Part shown: piece after piece, positions 16,463 to 24,786 of the stretch
How positions within the stretch are numbered: position 1 is the stretch's first letter
How the letters are laid out: each line of letters begins with the position of its first letter
Assembly (NCBI RefSeq): GCF_018127965.1
Contig: NZ_CP072350.1
Location: 868,001 to 932,000 of the forward strand
Source of the DNA: Prevotella melaninogenica
Lineage (GTDB): Bacteria > Bacteroidota > Bacteroidia > Bacteroidales > Bacteroidaceae
Reading direction: 5' to 3'
DNA: 64,000 bases
Translations under genes and position numbers: made by a program
Notes under the pieces: model-generated
What the model saw: the letters and a program-made list of their open reading frames with translations, nothing else
The model's database searches: none
Told to the model about the DNA's origin: nothing

Positions 16463-17863
16463 TTATCCAAACAATGCTCTAAGTGCTTCTTCAACCTTTC
16501 TTACGGGGTGAAGTTGTATATTGTACTTACCTGTAAGTCCTGAAAGGTTATACTTCGGAATAATGATATGGCTAAAACCTAATTTCTCAGCTTCTGCAAT
16601 GCGCTGCTCAATACGGCTGATAGGACGTACCTCACCACTCAATCCGACCTCACCACACATACACCAACCTTGTTCTATTGGTGTGTCAACATTTGATGAG
16701 AGTACAGCTGCAATAACACTGAGGTCCATTGCCATGTCTGTCACACGCAAACCACCTGCAATATTCAGGAAGACATCCTTCTGCATCAGCTTAAAACCGA
16801 CACGTTTCTCTAAGACAGCGAGGAGCATGTTAAGGCGTCTTTGGTCGAAACCTGTGGCTGAACGCTGTGGAGTTCCATAGGCAGCTGATGATACAAGTGC
16901 TTGTGTTTCAACAAGGAAAGGACGTGCACCTTCGATAGTACTTGAGATAGCAACACCCGATAATCCCTCATGGTCTTCCGTAAGAAGAAGTTCGGAAGGG
17001 TTGCTAACCTCACGAAGTCCCTGCTGTTCCATCTCATAAATACCGAGTTCTGAGGTGGAACCAAAGCGGTTTTTAATGCTTCGGAGGATTCGATACATAT
17101 AATGTTGGTCGCCTTCAAACTGAATCACGGTGTCAACAATATGCTCTAATATCTTTGGTCCAGCAATGCTTCCTTCTTTATTGATATGCCCAATGAGAAT
17201 CACAGGAACACCACTTGTCTTGGCAAAGCGTAGAAGGGCTGATGCACATTCGCGAACTTGAGTAATACTACCGGGACTACTGTCAACGTCTTCTGTTGAA
17301 ATAGTCTGGATAGAGTCGATAACTACAAGCTCTGGCTGTACGTCACGAATATGCTCAAAGATATGTTCTAAGGATGTTTCCGACAAGATAATGATGTTTT
17401 CTGCAATATCTTTGGAAATACGCTCGGCACGCATCTTTATCTGATGAGGACTTTCCTCACCGCTGACATAGAGTACACGTTGCGTCATGTGGAGTATTGT
17501 CTGTAGTGTCAGCGTACTCTTACCAATACCGGGTTCGCCACCAAGTAGTACGATACTACCCGGTACCAAGCCGCCACCTAACACACGGTTAAGTTCACCA
17601 TCGTGCATGTCTATGCGTGGGTCATCGTGAGATGAAATGTCACGAAGGCGCTGTGGCTTATTTGCCAAAGCCGAAACAGAGCCACCAGAAGCCGCATTGC
17701 GCAATGTTGTTGCGGCATTGCGTGCAGCCTGTGAACCCGTATCAGCAGCGATACGGAACTCCTTAAATGTGTTCCACTGCCCACAGTTGGGGCATTTACC
17801 TATCCATTTTGCACTTTCTTGTCCACAATTGCTGCAGACGAAAGCTATCTTGTCCTTTGCCAT
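16463..17863 (-). CDS. radA: DNA repair protein RadA
   Basis: A 466-residue RecA-like ATPase that acts as a branch-migration helicase in recombinational repair. The N-terminal zinc finger is CSNCGQESAKWIGKCPNCG (10-28). Walker A is GGEPGIGKSTL, the RadA-specific KNRFGS motif is present (SIKNRFGSTSELG), and the C-terminal Lon-like domain follows (about 290-466). The -7 box TACTTTTG (17879-17872) ends 8 nt before the ATG, so the transcript is close to leaderless. It diverges from the lipoprotein gene at 17927 across only 63 bp. Confidence 0.95.
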   Translation of the reverse strand: MAKDKIAFVCSNCGQESAKWIGKCPNCGQWNTFKEFRIAADTGSQAARNAATTLRNAASGGSVSALANKPQRLRDISSHDDPRIDMHDGELNRVLGGGLVPGSIVLLGGEPGIGKSTLTLQTILHMTQRVLYVSGEESPHQIKMRAERISKDIAENIIILSETSLEHIFEHIRDVQPELVVIDSIQTISTEDVDSSPGSITQVRECASALLRFAKTSGVPVILIGHINKEGSIAGPKILEHIVDTVIQFEGDQHYMYRILRSIKNRFGSTSELGIYEMEQQGLREVSNPSELLLTEDHEGLSGVAISSTIEGARPFLVETQALVSSAAYGTPQRSATGFDQRRLNMLLAVLEKRVGFKLMQKDVFLNIAGGLRVTDMAMDLSVIAAVLSSNVDTPIEQGWCMCGEVGLSGEVRPISRIEQRIAEAEKLGFSHIIIPKYNLSGLTGKYNIQLHPVRKVEEALRALFG

Positions 17864-17871
17864 AAGTAAGA

Positions 17872-17902
17872 CAAAAGTAATAAGATTTTTCTTAGTTACA
17901 AA
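17872..17902 (-). promoter_or_regulatory. Promoter of radA
   Basis: Minus-strand TTTG at 17902-17899, a 19-bp spacer, and TACTTTTG at 17879-17872. It is interleaved with the opposing promoter of the lipoprotein gene. Confidence 0.65.
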
Positions 17903-17911
17903 ATTTATTCT

Positions 17912-17919
17912 TAATTTTG
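17912..17919 (+). promoter_or_regulatory. -7 box of the 17927 lipoprotein operon
   Basis: TAATTTTG, 7 nt before the ATG at 17927, so little or no 5' leader is expected. Confidence 0.55.
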
Positions 17920-17926
17920 CAACTAT

Positions 17927-18847
17927 ATGAAACGTATTAATTACCTGCTCATACTGGCTGTGCTTACCCTTGTCAGCTGCGGTAAGAGCGACAAGGAACT
18001 GCAGGCTGAACGTCAGGCACAGAAGTTGGCTGAGCGTGAAGCTTATCAGAAAGCTTATAAAATAGCTGTTATGCCTACGATGGATTGCCTTCCGGCGTAT
18101 CTATTGAAGGATAGCTTGTTATATGATACAGCGAAGGTTGACATTAGACTTTGTAGGTTTAATGCACAGATGGATTGCGATACGGCTATGATTGGGGGAA
18201 GTGTACAAGCTGCTTTCAGCGACCTCGTCCGTACAGAAAGACTGAAACATAGAAACAAGGTGCTGATGCACTATCTGACAGATACGAATCTTAATTGGCA
18301 ACTGATTGCTGACAAGGACTCTAAGTTGAAGCAACTCTCTGACCTAAGTGATAAGATTGTTGCTATGACTCGTTTCTCTGGAACTGACCTTCTGACTGAT
18401 ATGGCAGTGAAGAAGGCTAAGCCTAAGTATCAAGTCTTTCGTGTACAGGTTAATGATGTACTGGTGAGACTTGCTATGTTGCAGAACCATGAGATTGATG
18501 CTTACTGGTTTGCTGAACCACAGATAACAAAGGCTTTATCAGCAGATAATAACTCTCTTTTCAACTCGGAAGATGCTGGTGTACACCTTGGTGTGGTGGC
18601 TATAATGGATAAAGTGCGTCGTCAAGATGAAGAAGCAGCCTTTGCAGCGGCTTATGATAAGGCTGTAGAGCAAATCAATAAGAATGGTGTGAAGTATTAT
18701 TCTGCCTTGATTCAGAAGTATATGAAGGTTGATGAGTCTGTTGTACGTGCATTACCTGACATCAAATATACGAAGATTGGACCACCACGTAAGGCAAACT
18801 TGCTCATGGCACGCAACTTTCTTAGCAGTGGTAAGGTTAGTAAGTAA
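17927..18847 (+). CDS. Lipoprotein resembling a solute-binding protein
   Basis: A 306-residue predicted lipoprotein. Signal peptide and lipobox LVSC place the lipidated cysteine at residue 18. The mature part has the feel of a type-2 periplasmic binding protein of the NMT1/ABC-substrate kind: a first strand with IAVMPTMDCLPAYLL, a segment GGSVQAAFSDLV, a second lobe beginning IVAMTRFSGTDLLTDMAVKKA, and IDAYWFAEPQITKAL. No ABC permease or ATPase is adjacent, so an orphan binding or sensor function is possible. It heads a same-strand run with the TPR protein (34-bp gap). Function not established. Confidence 0.7.
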   Translation: MKRINYLLILAVLTLVSCGKSDKELQAERQAQKLAEREAYQKAYKIAVMPTMDCLPAYLLKDSLLYDTAKVDIRLCRFNAQMDCDTAMIGGSVQAAFSDLVRTERLKHRNKVLMHYLTDTNLNWQLIADKDSKLKQLSDLSDKIVAMTRFSGTDLLTDMAVKKAKPKYQVFRVQVNDVLVRLAMLQNHEIDAYWFAEPQITKALSADNNSLFNSEDAGVHLGVVAIMDKVRRQDEEAAFAAAYDKAVEQINKNGVKYYSALIQKYMKVDESVVRALPDIKYTKIGPPRKANLLMARNFLSSGKVSK

Positions 18848-18881
18848 AAACTGAATAGTAATCATATAAAGGAGTAGGGAA

Positions 18882-21056
18882 GTGAACGTAGAAGAGATTC
18901 TTAGCAAGGCTATAAACTGTTTAATGGACAGAAGGTTGAGTAATGCCATAGAGGTATTAGAGCAACTTTATGTTCAGCGTCCATCACTTATGGGTCACAG
19001 TGAGTTTGAAGTTATCAAAACTGATTATCAGTTGATGGTAGACTATATGGGAAGGGGCTTCTCTGATAGTCATCGTGAATCACTCTACAGCACATTGTTG
19101 CAGCGACTTTATCGTGTTGCTGCTGACCTTGAGATTAGCTGGCGATGCAAGAATGTTAGTGCATACGTTAACTCTTTCAGGGTAATCGATCATCTAAATA
19201 CCAGCCATGACTTCGTTCGTACGGTGTTAGAATCATTCGTTTCAGACATCGCTATGCTCTCACTTCAATTAGAAGAAACAAGAGAACAGAAGAGTACTGA
19301 GTTATATGAGCGACACCAAATGTTTATGAATCGTCTTTTTAGTGCCTTATGGACATCGTGCCAATGGACTGATGATGATTGTCAATTCTATACAGAGTTG
19401 CTCCTTTCTCCTACTGTTATGTCAACTGATCAGCAGGTAATTGTAAGTGCAATTAGCCTTGGCGCAATGAATCAGTTTGATATTAATAAGTTCAAAACAC
19501 TTGTCAATGTATATCAGAAAGCTACAGATGAGCACGTAAGACAGCGTGCATTGGTGGGCTGGGTGTTGGCAGTTTTCGAAGGAATGGATATCTTCCCAGA
19601 GCAGGATGTATTGATACGTGAACTCTGTGAGAACCCCACTATCACTCGTGAATTACTGACTTTACAGATTCAGTTCTTCTATAGTAAGGATGCTGAGAAG
19701 GATAATGACAAGATTCAACGTGATATTATGCCTGATATCATGCGCAACTCTAACCTGACAATCGGGCGTCTTGGTATTATGGAAAAGGAAGAAGATGCGA
19801 TAGAGAGTATCCTCCATCAAGATGCTGATGAGAAGCGCATGGAGCAGATGGAAGAGAAGGTGCGCAAGATGATGGATATGCAGAAACAAGGTTCTGATAT
19901 CTATTTTGGCGGTTTCAGTCAGATGAAGCGATTCCCTTTCTTCAATGATATGGTGAATTGGTTTACTCCTTTCTACTTGAATCACCCTGCTTTGCGCCCT
20001 GTGATAAGTAAATTAGGCGACACGAAGTTCTTAAATACTCTCATGGAAAGAAGTAATTTCTGTGAGTCGGATAGATACTCCTTTGCTTTTGCTTTAGAAC
20101 AAATCATCAATCAGTTACCATCTGATATTAAGGAGGTTATAGGTTCTGATGCAATGTTAGGACCGTTGGCAGAAAGTGATGATATGGAAGATGCTATCAG
20201 TATTCGTCGTACCTACTTGCAAGACCTTTACCGTTTCTTCCGCCTTTATCATACAGCTAATGACTTTATCAATCCATTTGAGGATAATGGTAAGGGTGAC
20301 TTTGTTGCTGATACCTTCTTCTTTACGTATAAATCTTTCATGGGTACAGGACTCGATGATGTCAAGTTGCGCTTGGCTTCACACTTGTATAAGCATCAGC
20401 AGATGACGGAACTTGCAGAACTGCTCACTACTTTCCAGAGTTCAGACCCACGATATGCCATCTTAATGGGCTATACAAATATCCATATGGGTAAGGCTGA
20501 GTTTGCTTATCAGTTCTTCGATTATGCGTTGAAGGCTGAGCCTGATAACCAGTGGGCACTGAAAGGAAAAGCAAGGGCAGCACTTGACGCAGAGGATTAT
20601 AAGACTGCAGAAGAGGTGTATACCGAGTTGCTGAAATTAGAACCAGGTCATAAGAATTACACAATGAACCGTTGTGTTGCTCTTTTGAAGTTAGGTAGGA
20701 CAAGTGAAGTGCGTGAAGAGTTATTCCGTCTTGACTATCAATATCCAGAAGATATGAATGTGAAGCGTGTTCTTGCATGGGCAATGCTGTCGGATAATAG
20801 TCTTGATAAGGCTTCACAGTTGTACGATACGCTCCTCCCAGCAACTCCAGCGCATGAAGATTATCTGAATGCAGGCTATTGTCAGTGGGCTATGGGCAAT
20901 GTTCAACGTGCTGTTGAATTGTTCCGTGAATGGATGGTAAAGAGTGGAAAGAGTACTGAACAATTATTAGAAGAGTTCCGTAGTGATGCCGACACATTGG
21001 AGATGTATGGTATTTCAGAAACCGACTGCTTCTTAATGTTGAGTTTAGTAGGTTAA
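18882..21056 (+). CDS. Large TPR-repeat protein of unknown function
   Basis: A 724-residue protein, probably soluble, since no signal peptide or membrane segment is visible. The N-terminal 480 residues are mostly helical with no motif I recognise; the C-terminal part (about 490-700) carries tetratricopeptide repeats (AEFAYQFFDYALKAEPDNQWA, YKTAEEVYTELLKLEPGHKN, LDKASQLYDTLLPATPAHED, VQRAVELFREWMVKSG). The start is a GTG, supported by a purine-rich stretch (GGAGTAGGGAA) upstream. TPR arrays usually bind partner proteins. It follows the lipoprotein gene closely and precedes the AlkD-like gene by 99 bp. I do not recognise a named family. Confidence 0.75.
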   Translation: MNVEEILSKAINCLMDRRLSNAIEVLEQLYVQRPSLMGHSEFEVIKTDYQLMVDYMGRGFSDSHRESLYSTLLQRLYRVAADLEISWRCKNVSAYVNSFRVIDHLNTSHDFVRTVLESFVSDIAMLSLQLEETREQKSTELYERHQMFMNRLFSALWTSCQWTDDDCQFYTELLLSPTVMSTDQQVIVSAISLGAMNQFDINKFKTLVNVYQKATDEHVRQRALVGWVLAVFEGMDIFPEQDVLIRELCENPTITRELLTLQIQFFYSKDAEKDNDKIQRDIMPDIMRNSNLTIGRLGIMEKEEDAIESILHQDADEKRMEQMEEKVRKMMDMQKQGSDIYFGGFSQMKRFPFFNDMVNWFTPFYLNHPALRPVISKLGDTKFLNTLMERSNFCESDRYSFAFALEQIINQLPSDIKEVIGSDAMLGPLAESDDMEDAISIRRTYLQDLYRFFRLYHTANDFINPFEDNGKGDFVADTFFFTYKSFMGTGLDDVKLRLASHLYKHQQMTELAELLTTFQSSDPRYAILMGYTNIHMGKAEFAYQFFDYALKAEPDNQWALKGKARAALDAEDYKTAEEVYTELLKLEPGHKNYTMNRCVALLKLGRTSEVREELFRLDYQYPEDMNVKRVLAWAMLSDNSLDKASQLYDTLLPATPAHEDYLNAGYCQWAMGNVQRAVELFREWMVKSGKSTEQLLEEFRSDADTLEMYGISETDCFLMLSLVG

Positions 21057-21155
21057 TAACAACTACCAATAAGTATTCAAATGCTTAATAATTAAACTGT
21101 TGTGGTATAGAAAAGCCACAATAGAATTTATCAATTTATATAGATTTATAGGATA

Positions 21156-21770
21156 ATGAACGAACAGATACACGAGAAACTGAAAGAGATTAAACAGTCT
21201 TTCCGCCTCTTGATGAATGGAGTTGCATCGCACTCTATGCGTCAAAAGGGTGTTACGTATAAGATAAACTGGGGAGTGCCAATCCCTGATTTGCAGAAGA
21301 TGGCAACTGAATATGGTAAGGATTATGAACTTGCAATAGAACTATGGAAAGAGGATATTCGTGAGTGTCAGGTACTTGCTACGCTTATCATGCCAGCTGA
21401 GAAGATGGAAGAAGACCTTGTGGAAGTATGGATGGAACGCCTTCGTACACAGGAAATGGCTGAGTTATTGGCTTTTAATCTTCTTCAGTATCTTGACTTT
21501 GCACCTGCTTTGGCATACAAGTGGATTGCTTCTGATCGTGATATGTATCAGCTTTGTGGCTATCAGTTGCTTGCTCGTTTGTTTGCTCGTGGTATGGAAC
21601 CTAATGAGCGAGGGATCAATGAGTTTCTTGATCAGGCACACACAACGTTAGCAGGTGAGAGCCTACCATTGAGACATGCTGCATACAACTGTGTTCTAAG
21701 TTTCTGTGAATTAGGAGAAGACTTCGATGCTATAGCACAGAAAGCGCTTGCTGATCTTAATATCCTTTAG
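21156..21770 (+). CDS. AlkD-like HEAT-repeat protein (DNA alkylation repair family)
   Basis: A 204-residue all-helical protein resembling the AlkD-type HEAT-like fold of DNA glycosylases that remove bulky or cationic alkylated bases. Helices such as GVPIPDLQKMATEYGKD, ELAIELWKEDIRECQVLATL, LLAFNLLQYLDFAPALAYKW and MYQLCGYQLLARLFAR fit the repeat pattern, and the tryptophan of WGVPIPDL is placed as in the family. Catalytic equivalence is uncertain, and it may be one of the structural homologues without glycosylase activity. The start ATG 21156 follows GGATA. Confidence 0.75.
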   Translation: MNEQIHEKLKEIKQSFRLLMNGVASHSMRQKGVTYKINWGVPIPDLQKMATEYGKDYELAIELWKEDIRECQVLATLIMPAEKMEEDLVEVWMERLRTQEMAELLAFNLLQYLDFAPALAYKWIASDRDMYQLCGYQLLARLFARGMEPNERGINEFLDQAHTTLAGESLPLRHAAYNCVLSFCELGEDFDAIAQKALADLNIL

Positions 21771-21924
21771 TATAAAGTGATAGTTGAAAACTACTCTTTT
21801 ATCAACAAGCTATGGTGATGATGTCTTCTTTCTAAGGCTTTATAATGTTTTATTAGAAGAACTATTACAGTCTTTTTCCCTATTCTCTACCAACGGATTG
21901 TTACTTTTCAAACACTATATTGAT

Positions 21925-22012
21925 GCTTAGCACATGTGGTGCGGATGCTTAACACCATATGTGCGCATGCTTAGCACGAGATGTGCGGGTGGTTAACACC
22001 AATGATATTGAG
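21925..22012. repeat. Family B 22-bp array, copy B1
   Basis: Four contiguous 22-bp units beginning GCTTAGCACATG, GCTTAACACCAT, GCTTAGCACGAG and GGTTAACACCAA. Each holds a CAC half-site facing a GTG half-site about 11 bp away. It is followed by GAGGGCAAAATG, which also follows copy B3. It lies in the 425-bp gap between the AlkD-like gene and the small minus-strand gene; a terminator hairpin at 22086-22117 is the only other feature seen in that gap. Confidence 0.9.
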
Positions 22013-22085
22013 GGCAAAATGCCATGCAATAGGGTGTTGGATTGAGAGAATATTATTGTTAGAAAAGAGTAATAACAACCATAGA

Positions 22086-22117
22086 AAAGCCGATACACCA
22101 TTTAGTGCATCGGCTTT
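22086..22117 (+). terminator. Rho-independent terminator
   Basis: AAAGCCGAT pairs with ATCGGCTTT and is followed by CCTTTTTTATTTG. Confidence 0.75.
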
Positions 22118-22195
22118 CCTTTTTTATTTGTCTGCTGTTAATTGTTTTGAACAGCTTACGATTTAATTTCTGGTCTTTTGTTTACTTGATAATTA

Positions 22196-22279
22196 CTAAT
22201 CAAGATTAATCTTCTTTGAAACAATCAATGCTTCTGCAATTACTGCTGCAACGATAGTAACAATACCAAATGTCAACAT
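22196..22279 (-). CDS. 27-residue single-pass membrane peptide
   Basis: A tiny ORF encoding a hydrophobic peptide: MLTFGIVTIVAAVIAEALIV forms one membrane helix and SKKINLD is a polar tail. Support for a real gene comes from a promoter (minus-strand GTTG, 20-bp spacer, TACCTTTG at 22364-22357) and a purine-rich ribosome site (AGAAAGGA) directly before the ATG. The leader of about 70 nt contains a hairpin (GCAGAACC/GGTTCCGC). The frame is open further upstream, but the promoter lies inside that extension. I do not recognise a family; the overall shape resembles small membrane regulators or type I toxin-like peptides, which is only an analogy. Confidence 0.6.
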   Translation of the reverse strand: MLTFGIVTIVAAVIAEALIVSKKINLD

Positions 22280-22356
22280 AATGTTATCCTTTCTTCTTTT
22301 GTGCGGAACCCCTTTGGTTCTGCGGTTATTACTTATTTTTCTTTGCGAATTCGGTG

Positions 22357-22388
22357 CAAAGGTAGGAAAGATATTTGACATAGACAAC
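22357..22388 (-). promoter_or_regulatory. Promoter of the 27-residue peptide gene
   Basis: Minus-strand GTTG at 22388-22385, a 20-bp spacer, and TACCTTTG at 22364-22357. Confidence 0.65.
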
Positions 22389-22494
22389 TTTTTCTGTCTT
22401 GTTTGCAATATAATGGGTTTATGTTTGACATAAATCAATAGTATTGACTATGGTCAAAAAGTGACTAAAAAGAGTTCAAAAAAAGGCGTATAAA

Positions 22495-22526
22495 TTTGTT
22501 ATGATTACTTAGAAAACGTATCTTTG
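22495..22526 (+). promoter_or_regulatory. Promoter of the 37-residue protein gene
   Basis: TTTG at 22495-22498, a 20-bp spacer, and TATCTTTG at 22519-22526: close to consensus. Confidence 0.75.
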
Positions 22527-22559
22527 CAGTCGATTAAGTATTTAAGATAACATACATTT

Positions 22560-22673
22560 ATGGATAGGCTAATTATTAAGAACCAAGAGTTTGACAGCAG
22601 TATGGATGCTCGTTTCCTCGAGATTCAGAATGCTCGTCGTCAGGCTTTGGCTCAGAAGGCTAAAAAGCACTAA
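22560..22673 (+). CDS. 37-residue basic small protein
   Basis: A short ORF starting MDRLIIKNQEFDSSMDARFL and ending in a lysine/arginine- and alanine-rich helix (NARRQALAQKAKKH). It has its own near-consensus promoter, a leader of about 27 nt, and a terminator at 22762-22797, so it forms a complete transcription unit. No signal peptide or membrane segment is present. No family is recognised. The charge pattern would suit a ribosome- or nucleic acid-associated peptide, but this is inference only. Confidence 0.6.
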   Translation: MDRLIIKNQEFDSSMDARFLEIQNARRQALAQKAKKH

Positions 22674-22761
22674 AACAAACGCCCCGCATCGTGGGCTATT
22701 CGTAGCTCGATAATGCGAATTAGGTAAGAAAGCAAGAACAAGATCAATCTTAGAAAACAAG

Positions 22762-22797
22762 AAAAGACCCAATCATCATCAAATGATTGGGTCTTTT
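22762..22797. terminator. Bidirectional terminator
   Basis: AAAAGACCCAATCAT pairs perfectly with ATGATTGGGTCTTTT. It lies between the small plus-strand gene and the minus-strand acidic protein gene. Confidence 0.85.
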
Positions 22798-22842
22798 CTT
22801 ATAGTGATTTGGTTAATCACTTACTATTTTTATTATGCTTGT

Positions 22843-23655
22843 TTAGAAGTCTACATCCTCTCCAACCTCATCGGCCTGCATTTCCAAATCCTCTGGATTG
22901 GTGTCGAATGTGGTACGATAGCTTTCTTCTGTGAGCTTGTCATCATCGAAATCCTCATCGTCCTCATCGTCTGTATCCCTATCTTCTTCAGGCATCATGT
23001 CGTCTTCATCATCCAAATCCTTCAAGTTTTCATCTTCTCGAACCTCATCAAATGATGAAAGTTTAGTAGTAGGTACGACTGAAATTGGCTTTTCTTTGGC
23101 AAAGATAGCTTCCGTCCATGAGCCCTTTGAAATCTCAAGGACCTCAAAACCATCAGCAACTTTCTTCTCATAAAGACCACCTGGCTTCTTCAGACGAGCG
23201 GTTGGAAGCGTAGTTGTACTTATATCAAATCCACTCAAGATAATATCCTGTACACTCTGTGGAAGGCTCTCCCAGCCACCACCAAAGTTACGCTCAAGTA
23301 CTTCTATTAGCTTTTGAGCTGATATATGATGGATATTTTCCCAAGTTAAATCAGTAATACGTTGGATTGGTTTTTTCTTCAAAGCCCATTTCATTGTGGT
23401 ACCTTCATCAAGTCTGACTTGACCAACTTGGCAGCCACGTTCTTCGTATTTCTTGATAACTTCAGGCTTATCAACCTTAACTTCTTCTATGGTAAAGGCA
23501 CTTTTGATTACATCAATGTAGTGTCGCTCATTATCCCTTAAATCGGCGTCACGTTCTGCTTGTGCCCAAAGGCGGAAGACATCGTTTTCCTGAATGTCCC
23601 ACACATTGCTTTTTGTTAGATTCTTTAACGATAGTGCTTGTCCTTGTCGCTTCAT
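22843..23655 (-). CDS. Conserved-looking protein with acidic C-terminus, unknown function
   Basis: A 270-residue protein, apparently cytoplasmic. The N-terminal 190 residues are mixed and basic (for example KNLTKSNVWDIQENDVFRLW, ERNFGGGWESLPQSVQDIIL, ARLKKPGGLYEKKVADGFEV). The last 70 are strongly acidic and low in complexity (DDEDDMMPEEDRDTDDEDDED), a pattern seen in proteins that bind basic partners or nucleic acids. I do not recognise a family. A consensus promoter (TTTG at 23755-23752, 20-bp spacer, TACTTTTG at 23731-23724) drives it. Its leader of about 60 nt holds a strong hairpin (23685-23710). Confidence 0.75.
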   Translation of the reverse strand: MKRQGQALSLKNLTKSNVWDIQENDVFRLWAQAERDADLRDNERHYIDVIKSAFTIEEVKVDKPEVIKKYEERGCQVGQVRLDEGTTMKWALKKKPIQRITDLTWENIHHISAQKLIEVLERNFGGGWESLPQSVQDIILSGFDISTTTLPTARLKKPGGLYEKKVADGFEVLEISKGSWTEAIFAKEKPISVVPTTKLSSFDEVREDENLKDLDDEDDMMPEEDRDTDDEDDEDFDDDKLTEESYRTTFDTNPEDLEMQADEVGEDVDF

Positions 23656-23684
23656 ATTGTGTTTACTTTTTCATTTTGCTTTAT

Positions 23685-23710
23685 GGTATACCTTTGTGCA
23701 AAGCCATACC
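23685..23710 (-). promoter_or_regulatory. Hairpin in the 5' leader of the acidic protein gene
   Basis: GGTAT...CTTTG, a TG loop, then CAAAG...ATACC form a stem of about 11 bp some 30 nt before the start codon. It could control translation or mRNA stability. Confidence 0.4.
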
Positions 23711-23723
23711 CTCAGACCTGCTG

Positions 23724-23755
23724 CAAAAGTATATACTTAAACGTAAACTTCCAAA
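23724..23755 (-). promoter_or_regulatory. Promoter of the acidic protein gene
   Basis: Minus-strand TTTG at 23755-23752, a 20-bp spacer, and TACTTTTG at 23731-23724. Confidence 0.7.
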
Positions 23756-23808
23756 CTTTTTCGCTGAAAAGTTATTCAAAAGTGAGAAATAAGCACAAAA
23801 TAAAAACG

Positions 23809-24786
23809 CTATTTACTAAGGTAGGGTGTGCAGTTCTTGATTTCTATAGGTAAAGCCTTTGCTTTACACTTCTCTGCAGTGATGCTTAACTCCACAAGAC
23901 AAGCCCGTGAATTCATCGGTTTTCTTTGGTCAAAGATAAAGTTTCCGATACCATAGTAGATTGGTTTTTCTCGATAGGTCTCTATTGTTTGGAGTGTATG
24001 ACTATGGTGACCAACAATAGCATCAGCCCCTGCATCAATCAGTTTGCGTGCATCTTCACGCTGTTGTGAAGTGGCTCTGAAGTGGTGTTCCCATCCCCAA
24101 TGTAGTATAAGGAGAATATAACAATTCTTATCTGCAGCCCGTAATCGTTTAATACGCATGATAAGACTATCTATACTCTCCTGACTAACACATGGTTTTT
24201 GAGGAAGATAGAGGAAGTTTTCTAATGGTAAACGTAGGGATGAAACTACCCAAACATGGCGTGGACTTGTAGAAATGAGTACTGGCTCTGCTGCTTCCTC
24301 CATATTCTTATCAGCCCCGATAGGTATCATTCCTGCTTTTTTAATCTGTTCTTGTGTGTCTAAAAGTCCATTTCTTCCTTGGTCAATACTATGATTATTG
24401 GCTAAGTTGAGGTGCGTTATGCCATGACGACGTAATGTAGGCAACCATTCGGGTTCCCCTCTAAAGATGAAACGTTTGAACACTCGTTCCCTTATTTTTG
24501 TCACTGGACATTCTAAGTTAGCAATTACATAGTTGGAAGATTGGAACAACGAGTCGATACCAGATGAAAAAAGAGCATCAACTCCTGCCATATCAATCTT
24601 CTGTCTTACCCCTCTGTCAAGTAGAAGGTCACCTGTAATAACGATACGTAAGGTGTCGTCTACCTCTTTAGAAGTAGACTTCTTTTTGTCTATATCATTA
24701 ACTCCTATCCAGCTGAAAGATAGTAGGATAGGAGTTAATAAGCATATAATAACTTTAACAACCCGAGCTATAGAAGGTCTCTTCAT
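23809..24786 (-). CDS. CapA-family protein (PGA_cap metallophosphatase fold)
   Basis: A 325-residue protein with an N-terminal membrane anchor or signal (VVKVIICLLTPILLSFSWIG) and the CapA domain first described for poly-gamma-glutamate capsule synthesis. Motifs are ITGDLLLDRGV near the start, NLECPVT, LNLANNHSIDQG, ILILHWGWEHH and DAIVGHHSHTLQ, which together line a metal site like that of metallophosphatases. The frame allows starts at 24795, 24789 and 24786; all overlap the end of the upstream DUF3160 gene by 32-41 nt, so translation is coupled. Whether it makes a polymer or acts on another envelope substrate is unknown; no capB/capC genes are adjacent. Confidence 0.85.
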   Translation of the reverse strand: MKRPSIARVVKVIICLLTPILLSFSWIGVNDIDKKKSTSKEVDDTLRIVITGDLLLDRGVRQKIDMAGVDALFSSGIDSLFQSSNYVIANLECPVTKIRERVFKRFIFRGEPEWLPTLRRHGITHLNLANNHSIDQGRNGLLDTQEQIKKAGMIPIGADKNMEEAAEPVLISTSPRHVWVVSSLRLPLENFLYLPQKPCVSQESIDSLIMRIKRLRAADKNCYILLILHWGWEHHFRATSQQREDARKLIDAGADAIVGHHSHTLQTIETYREKPIYYGIGNFIFDQRKPMNSRACLVELSITAEKCKAKALPIEIKNCTPYLSK

